This document shows positions 5,797-9,400 of a stretch of 9,400 bases of DNA, in pieces (within the stretch, counting starts at the first letter, position 1; every line of letters starts with the position of its first letter). The stretch covers positions 1 through 9,400 of the forward strand of contig JACPLZ010000009.1 of NCBI GenBank assembly GCA_016186245.1. The letters are read 5' to 3'. The stretch comes from Candidatus Peregrinibacteria bacterium. GTDB taxonomy: Bacteria > Patescibacteriota > Gracilibacteria > UBA1369 > LOWO2-01-FULL-3. The notes beneath the pieces are model-generated. The model was not told the origin of the DNA. It searched no databases and saw nothing but the letters and a program-made list of their open reading frames with translations. The position numbers were made by a program, and so were the translations under genes.

Positions 5797-7323
5797 TTAG
5801 CGGGCTAATTCGGTGTGTTTTGTGCGGCGGATAACGTTCACTTTGATTTGCCCCGGGTAGGTGAGCTCTTTCTGAATCCTGGCGGCGATAGTTTTTGCCA
5901 GAGGATAAATATTCTCGTCTGTGACCTGCTCCGGCTCCACCTCCACGCGCAATTCGCGGCCGGCGGAAATCGCATAAGCTTTCCTGACCCCCGGATATGA
6001 CTCCGCCGTGCCCTGCAGGGCGCGCACTCTTTCCAGGTATTTCTGCAGAGATTCCTGGCGGGCGCCCGGCCTGCCGGCTGAGATTGCATCCGCGGCCTTA
6101 ACGATAAACGCCTCTGCGGTTTCCTGCGGGATAGCGTCATGGTGAGTCCAGGCAGCATGGGTTTCCTCCCAGCTGAAGCCGAATTTCTCCATCAATTCCC
6201 TGCTTAAGACGTCGTGTGGCTTGTCGTTATTTGGATCCTGATCGATTGCCTTTCCGAGGTCGTGTAAAAATCCGCCAACCTTGCACGTTTGAATATTCAA
6301 CCCCAATTCGCTTCCGAGGATTGCGGAAATCCAGCCGATCTCCATGGAGTGCTTCATAATGTTCTGGCCGTAGCTTGTGCGGTACTGGAGTCGGCCAACA
6401 ACCCTCATAAATTCTTTATTGTCGTTTTTGATACCCATAATCTGGAGCGCTTTTTTCCCGATTTCGTAAAGCTCGTCGTCCGTTTCTTTTCTGGCATCTG
6501 CAACTGTTGCCCTGACGGTTTTGGGCGTAATATCGCCCCTGATTCCGGCAAGTTTTTCCAGTGTTTTTTGGGCAACTCTTCTTTCCACAAGCATAAATGC
6601 CGAGAGGCTGATTGTGTTTGGAAGGTCGTTAAAAACAATATCTACGTCGACCAGGCGTTCCAACTCCATGATGTTCTCGTTGTTTCTTCCCAAAATTTTT
6701 CCTTTAACATGATCGTGTGGAACAACCACGTTTACAGCCCTAAATTCCACAGATGTCGGCGACGATATTCTTTGTATCGCTGTAATTATTATTTTTTTCG
6801 CCTCCTTTAGCGCGTTTTCCCTCAGTCTGTCTTCTATTTTTGCGAGTTTTTCCCTGTTGTTTTCCGTAAGAGTGGAGGCGTATTCGTCGAGCAGTCCACG
6901 TTTTAAACTGTCCACATCCCTGCCGGCGCGATCTGCCAATTTTTGCACGATTTCTTTTTTGATTTGTTTATTCCTCTCGCCTGATGTGTGGATTTCTTCG
7001 TTTGCCGTTGCTATCGCTAGGTTTATTTCTTTATTTTTCTCTTCCTTTTTTTTCAAATACTCTTCTTTGATGGAAAGAGTTTCTTCCGTTTTTTTTAGGC
7101 GCGCTTCTTTTTGTTCAAACTCGTGTTGAAAACTTTCCTTTCGTTTTTGAACATACTCTTTTAGGTCGCCCGTTATTTTTTTTACCTCTTCTTCGCTTTT
7201 TTTTAAAATTTCCGCGGCGTTTTTTTTCCTACCGTCAACGTCCAGGAGGTTTTTTCCTTTTAAAAACACCCAGCTTGAAATGAGGCCGATAGCGATCCCC
7301 GATGTTATTAAGAGTATGTTCAT
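5797..7323 (-). CDS. rny: Ribonuclease Y
   Basis: RNase Y is the membrane-tethered endoribonuclease that initiates mRNA decay in many bacteria lacking RNase E. The 508-residue length is near the usual 510-520. In order: a membrane helix (about 2-22), a long charged coiled coil (about 32-190), a KH RNA-binding domain (about 195-260, KGKILGRNNENIMELE), and an HD domain (about 318-425) with YRTSYGQN (314-321), His325, HD at 354-355 in GFLHDLGKAID, HH at 394-395 and Asp412 in ADAISAGRPGAR. The closing segment is AYAISAGRELRV (449-460) and YPGQIKVNVIRR (489-500), followed by an eight-residue tail. The KH loop reads GRNN rather than the usual GREG, so the second glycine is lost. The coiled-coil region is coded by many A-runs. 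The start is the first ATG before the anchor; there is no Shine-Dalgarno motif. It is divergent from dnaN and leads the ytxH-like gene. Confidence 0.96.
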   Translation of the reverse strand: MNILLITSGIAIGLISSWVFLKGKNLLDVDGRKKNAAEILKKSEEEVKKITGDLKEYVQKRKESFQHEFEQKEARLKKTEETLSIKEEYLKKKEEKNKEINLAIATANEEIHTSGERNKQIKKEIVQKLADRAGRDVDSLKRGLLDEYASTLTENNREKLAKIEDRLRENALKEAKKIIITAIQRISSPTSVEFRAVNVVVPHDHVKGKILGRNNENIMELERLVDVDIVFNDLPNTISLSAFMLVERRVAQKTLEKLAGIRGDITPKTVRATVADARKETDDELYEIGKKALQIMGIKNDNKEFMRVVGRLQYRTSYGQNIMKHSMEIGWISAILGSELGLNIQTCKVGGFLHDLGKAIDQDPNNDKPHDVLSRELMEKFGFSWEETHAAWTHHDAIPQETAEAFIVKAADAISAGRPGARQESLQKYLERVRALQGTAESYPGVRKAYAISAGRELRVEVEPEQVTDENIYPLAKTIAARIQKELTYPGQIKVNVIRRTKHTELAR

Positions 7324-7356
7324 ATTTTATATTGCCGTGCGAGATTAACCGCAGCG

Positions 7357-7385
7357 ATGATACACGGTTATGCACTTTTTTTAAA
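7357..7385 (-). promoter_or_regulatory. Possible rny promoter
   Basis: Read on the minus strand: TTTAAA (7380-7385), a 17-nt spacer and TATCAT (7357-7362), matching the -35 and -10 consensus at four and five of six positions. Transcription would start near 7350 and give a leader of about 26 nt. The -35 overlaps the first AAACGTTT palindrome. An alternative TATAAT lies at 7422-7427, but I see no good -35 for it. Confidence 0.35.
7368..7376 (+). promoter_or_regulatory. Single DnaA-box-like 9-mer
   Basis: TTATGCACT matches the DnaA box TTATNCACA at eight of nine positions, and sits inside the spacer of the proposed rny promoter. One isolated near-match is expected by chance in AT-rich DNA, so this is a hint only. 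Confidence 0.2.
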
Positions 7386-7404
7386 CGTTTTATAAACGTT
7401 TATA
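7383..7404. promoter_or_regulatory. Twin AAACGTTT palindromes, a possible operator
   Basis: AAACGTTT occurs at 7383-7390 and 7394-7401, centres 11 bp apart, or about one turn of DNA. The second is the core of a longer perfect palindrome, TATAAACGTTTATA (7391-7404). Two dimeric sites on one helix face in the divergent rny/dnaN spacer, one overlapping the proposed rny -35, is what a cooperative repressor site would look like. The regulator is unknown. Confidence 0.5.
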
Positions 7405-7526
7405 GTTTTATTCCTTTTTTTATTATAACTATAATTATCCCACCGCCATTGTCTGTTGGCTTTTATGTGTGATTTATATTTTGCTGTTTTTTATTAAAAA
7501 TGTAAACCCCCTTAACCTACAACATC

Positions 7527-7554
7527 TTTACTTAATTATATATATAAATATAAT
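7527..7554 (+). promoter_or_regulatory. Likely dnaN promoter
   Basis: TTTACT (7527-7532), a 16-nt spacer and a perfect TATAAT (7549-7554) form a good sigma-70-type promoter in very AT-rich DNA. Transcription would start near 7561, giving a leader of about 37 nt. No Shine-Dalgarno motif sits at a useful distance: GGAAG (7592-7596) is only 1 nt from the ATG. Confidence 0.55.
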
Positions 7555-7597
7555 ACAGGCGGACTTTTTAAAAATTAATATTTAAACCTTTGGAAGT

Positions 7598-8704
7598 ATG
7601 AAGCTTTTTTGTGCGCAACACGATTTAGATTATGCTATAAATATTGTAAACAAGGCAATAAATCCAAACAATACACTGCCTGTTCTTAATAATATCCTAC
7701 TTAAAGCTGAGGGAAAAAAACTTTATTTTTCTTCCACTAATTTAGAGATTGCAATTAGTTGTTCTATAGATGCCGACGTAAGGAGCGAAGGGGCGATAAC
7801 CGTTCCCGCGAAACTTATTACCGGCTATATTTCCCTATTAACCGACGAAAAAGTAGAGTTAAGTTTAACAGAAGGCGTAAATCTGACAATCGAGTCGTCA
7901 AATTCTCACACTAAAATAAAATGTATAAACGCCGACGAGTTTCCATTGATTCCAAAGATAGAAAAAGGACAGGAATTTTCCGTTAAAACAGCACATCTTT
8001 TAAAGGCTATTACCGAGACGGTTTTTGCTGCATCTTTAAATACATCGAGGCCGGTTTTATCCGGCGTGCTAACATATACGAAGGGCGACATTGTTATCCT
8101 TGCCGCAACGGATAGTTATAGATTGGCCGAGAAAAAGACGAAACTTTCAAAGAAACCAACGGAAGATATATATTGCATTGTTCCAGCCAGGACACTAATG
8201 GAATTATCTAAAATTATCGGCAGGGCGGAAGGTAGCGATGTTAAAGTTAACGTTTCTACAAATCAAATATCTTTTTCCATCGACGGTGTTGAGCTCGTGT
8301 CGCGTTTAATCGAGGGGAAATTTCCCGATTATGAAAAAATTATTCCATTGGATAAAAAAACGGAATTTAGCGTTTCCGTAGAGGATCTATCCCTTGTCTT
8401 AAAAAGGGTTAGTCTGTTTGCTCGTGAAAACAACAATAGTGTCAGGCTAAACGTAACAAATGATGGCAAGGCGCTTGTTTCGTCGGAAGAAACCAAGGTT
8501 GGAGAAGAAAAGGCCGAGGTTTCGGTTAAGGTTAACGGGGAAAACAATAAAATCTCCCTAAACGCACAATACTTATTGGATGTTTTAACCTATATCGGGG
8601 AGGAAAAAGCAACCATTATTTTAAACGAAAAAACATCGCCGGCAGTGATAAAACCCCTAAACAGCGACGAGTACGTCTACATTATAATGCCACTAAAGGT
8701 TTAA
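7598..8704 (+). CDS. dnaN: DNA polymerase III beta subunit (sliding clamp)
   Basis: The beta clamp is a dimeric ring that tethers the replicase to DNA and docks many repair proteins. At 368 residues it has the family length and three clamp folds (about 1-120, 128-246, 248-368). Family marks are NTLPVLNNILL (25-35), NADEFPLIP (111-119), LNTSRPVLSGV (147-157), TDSYRLA (171-177), EGKFPDYEKIIP (239-250) and the C-terminal PAVIKPLNSDEYVYIIMPLKV region (348-368), whose MPLKV replaces the common MPMRL of the peptide-binding pocket. Its start follows a clear promoter but no Shine-Dalgarno motif. Base composition is noticeably AT-richer than the neighbouring genes, with TTA the favoured Leu codon, though the protein itself looks normal. 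No dnaA gene precedes it; rny is divergent instead. An Mfd-like gene follows directly, TAA abutting ATG. Confidence 0.97.
   Translation: MKLFCAQHDLDYAINIVNKAINPNNTLPVLNNILLKAEGKKLYFSSTNLEIAISCSIDADVRSEGAITVPAKLITGYISLLTDEKVELSLTEGVNLTIESSNSHTKIKCINADEFPLIPKIEKGQEFSVKTAHLLKAITETVFAASLNTSRPVLSGVLTYTKGDIVILAATDSYRLAEKKTKLSKKPTEDIYCIVPARTLMELSKIIGRAEGSDVKVNVSTNQISFSIDGVELVSRLIEGKFPDYEKIIPLDKKTEFSVSVEDLSLVLKRVSLFARENNNSVRLNVTNDGKALVSSEETKVGEEKAEVSVKVNGENNKISLNAQYLLDVLTYIGEEKATIILNEKTSPAVIKPLNSDEYVYIIMPLKV
8695..8699 (+). promoter_or_regulatory. Shine-Dalgarno-like AAAGG for the Mfd-like gene
   Basis: AAAGG lies 5 nt before the ATG at 8705, inside the last dnaN codons. It is the only reasonably placed ribosome-binding motif in the window and supports ATG 8705 as the start. 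Confidence 0.5.
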
Positions 8705-9400
8705 ATGCGCAATATAGTATCATACTTCCCCAAAGACGCTTTTTCACTAGCTGGGAATCTTTTTAGGAGAGAAGGCGGTGTTACCTTTTCCGGCGGTGGA
8801 AACGCTTCCTCAAAGGCGATGTTACTGAGCGACATTTTTAGAAACAATGGTCTTGAAAACACACTATGGGTGGTTTCAAGTGTTAACGATATTGGTATTA
8901 TGGAAAAGGCTCTAGCTTCGTGGGGGGAAAGGCCGGTTTTCACCTATAGGAAAAGGGCTGACGACGAGATGTTGTCGTTTGCGTCGTCCACGGAATTTTT
9001 TCGCGTTAAAAATATGGAGCTGGTTGAGTTTGTTTCCAGGATTGTGTCGAACAAAGATGCGATTTTTATTACCGACTTTATGTCGCTATTGCAGGACTTT
9101 CCGGATTCAAAGAAAATTCTTGAAGAAAAAATAAGCCTAAAAACCGGAGAAAAATTCGACACAGTTGATTTTATCGAATCAATAGTGTCTATTGGGTATG
9201 AGGTTTCCGACGAAAGCACGCTCAGGAAAGGCAGATACATAAGGGCTGGAGACAGTATTTTGATCAGCCCGATCAATCTGGAGTCTGTCGTTAGGATTGA
9301 GTTTGGGTTTAGCGAACTGGAAAAAATAAATTTTGTCGATCCGGCGGACTATTCCAAAAACACCGAGGATGTTAAAAGTGTGGACATTTTTCCGCTCGAA
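8705..9400 (+). CDS. Mfd-like (transcription-repair coupling factor) N-terminal part, 3'-truncated by the window
   Basis: The frame is open from ATG 8705 to the last base (232 residues) with no stop, so the gene continues outside. Residues 1-100 resemble the degenerate helicase-like domain 1a of Mfd: VTFSGGGNASSKAMLLSDIF (26-45) stands where an intact P-loop would be in UvrB, followed by WVVSSVNDIGIMEKAL (55-70). Residues 144-232 match the UvrB/Mfd domain-2 pattern: SLKTGEKFD (144-152), IVSIGYEV (160-167), RAGDSILISPINLESVVRIEF (180-200, compare RGGIIDIFP...P-RIEFF), ELEKINFVDP (204-213, compare EIESIR-FDP) and VKSVDIFPLE (223-232). Mfd removes stalled RNA polymerase and recruits UvrA. The lack of a P-loop argues against UvrB. 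The RNA-polymerase-interaction and motor domains would lie downstream and cannot be seen. It abuts dnaN, so the two are probably one transcript. The match is by motif recall only, and several family residues are replaced. Confidence 0.7.
   Translation, partial: MRNIVSYFPKDAFSLAGNLFRREGGVTFSGGGNASSKAMLLSDIFRNNGLENTLWVVSSVNDIGIMEKALASWGERPVFTYRKRADDEMLSFASSTEFFRVKNMELVEFVSRIVSNKDAIFITDFMSLLQDFPDSKKILEEKISLKTGEKFDTVDFIESIVSIGYEVSDESTLRKGRYIRAGDSILISPINLESVVRIEFGFSELEKINFVDPADYSKNTEDVKSVDIFPLE

Noticed and set aside
6289..6810. 173-codon open frame on the plus strand inside rny
   Set aside because: It is antisense to the conserved KH and HD domains of RNase Y; no motif or ribosome-binding site supports it.
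7335..7367. 5-bp inverted repeat CCGTG/CACGG in the rny leader as an autoregulatory hairpin
   Set aside because: Arms are too short for a 23-nt loop and no further pairing is visible.
8701..9276. Two consecutive minus-strand open frames (8701-8943 and 8944-9276) opposite the Mfd-like gene
   Set aside because: The plus strand carries a continuous frame with clear Mfd domain-2 motifs; the minus frames are low-complexity and unlike any known protein.

Overview
The window holds eight protein-coding genes, of which the first and last are cut by the window edges, in three blocks: a rightward block (bases 2-3648), a leftward block (3658-7323) and a second rightward block (7598-9400). No tRNA, rRNA, CRISPR array, insertion sequence or phage gene is visible. 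The gene content (a RicT/PSP1 protein, RNase Y, a VanW wall protein and a MurF with an opening typical of Candidate Phyla Radiation sequences), the tight packing and the near absence of Shine-Dalgarno motifs suggest a Patescibacteria (CPR) genome, probably Parcubacteria-like. This is inference from recognised families, not from a database search. TGA, TAA and TAG all act as stops, so the code looks like standard table 11.

Block 1 (+): the 3' three-quarters of a MurF-type ligase; a 117-bp spacer full of short repeats and hairpins; DNA polymerase III delta' (holB); a RicT/PSP1 protein whose start overlaps the holB stop (ATGA); and a membrane-anchored protein with five TPRs, 6 nt downstream. Block 2 (-), read from right to left: RNase Y (rny), a glycine-zipper single-span protein 5 nt after it, a 115-bp spacer built of dispersed repeats, and a large VanW-family wall protein. 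Blocks 1 and 2 converge with only 9 nt between stops. Block 3 (+): the beta clamp (dnaN), then at once (TAA followed directly by ATG) the N-terminal part of an Mfd-like protein that runs off the window. A 274-bp AT-rich divergent spacer separates rny from dnaN and carries both likely promoters plus a pair of palindromes one helical turn apart.

Three themes link the genes. First, replication and repair: delta' loads the beta clamp encoded here, and the Mfd-like gene is joined to dnaN. Second, mRNA decay: RicT is a known specificity partner of RNase Y in Bacillus subtilis, and both are within 5 kb here. Third, the cell wall: MurF makes the pentapeptide precursor, while the VanW protein may act on cross-links at the membrane face. 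I see no clearly new multi-gene system. The most interesting items are the hairpin between the holB ribosome-binding site and its start, the twin palindromes between rny and dnaN, the VanW protein as a candidate noncanonical transpeptidase, and five A8 tracts in the rny coiled coil.
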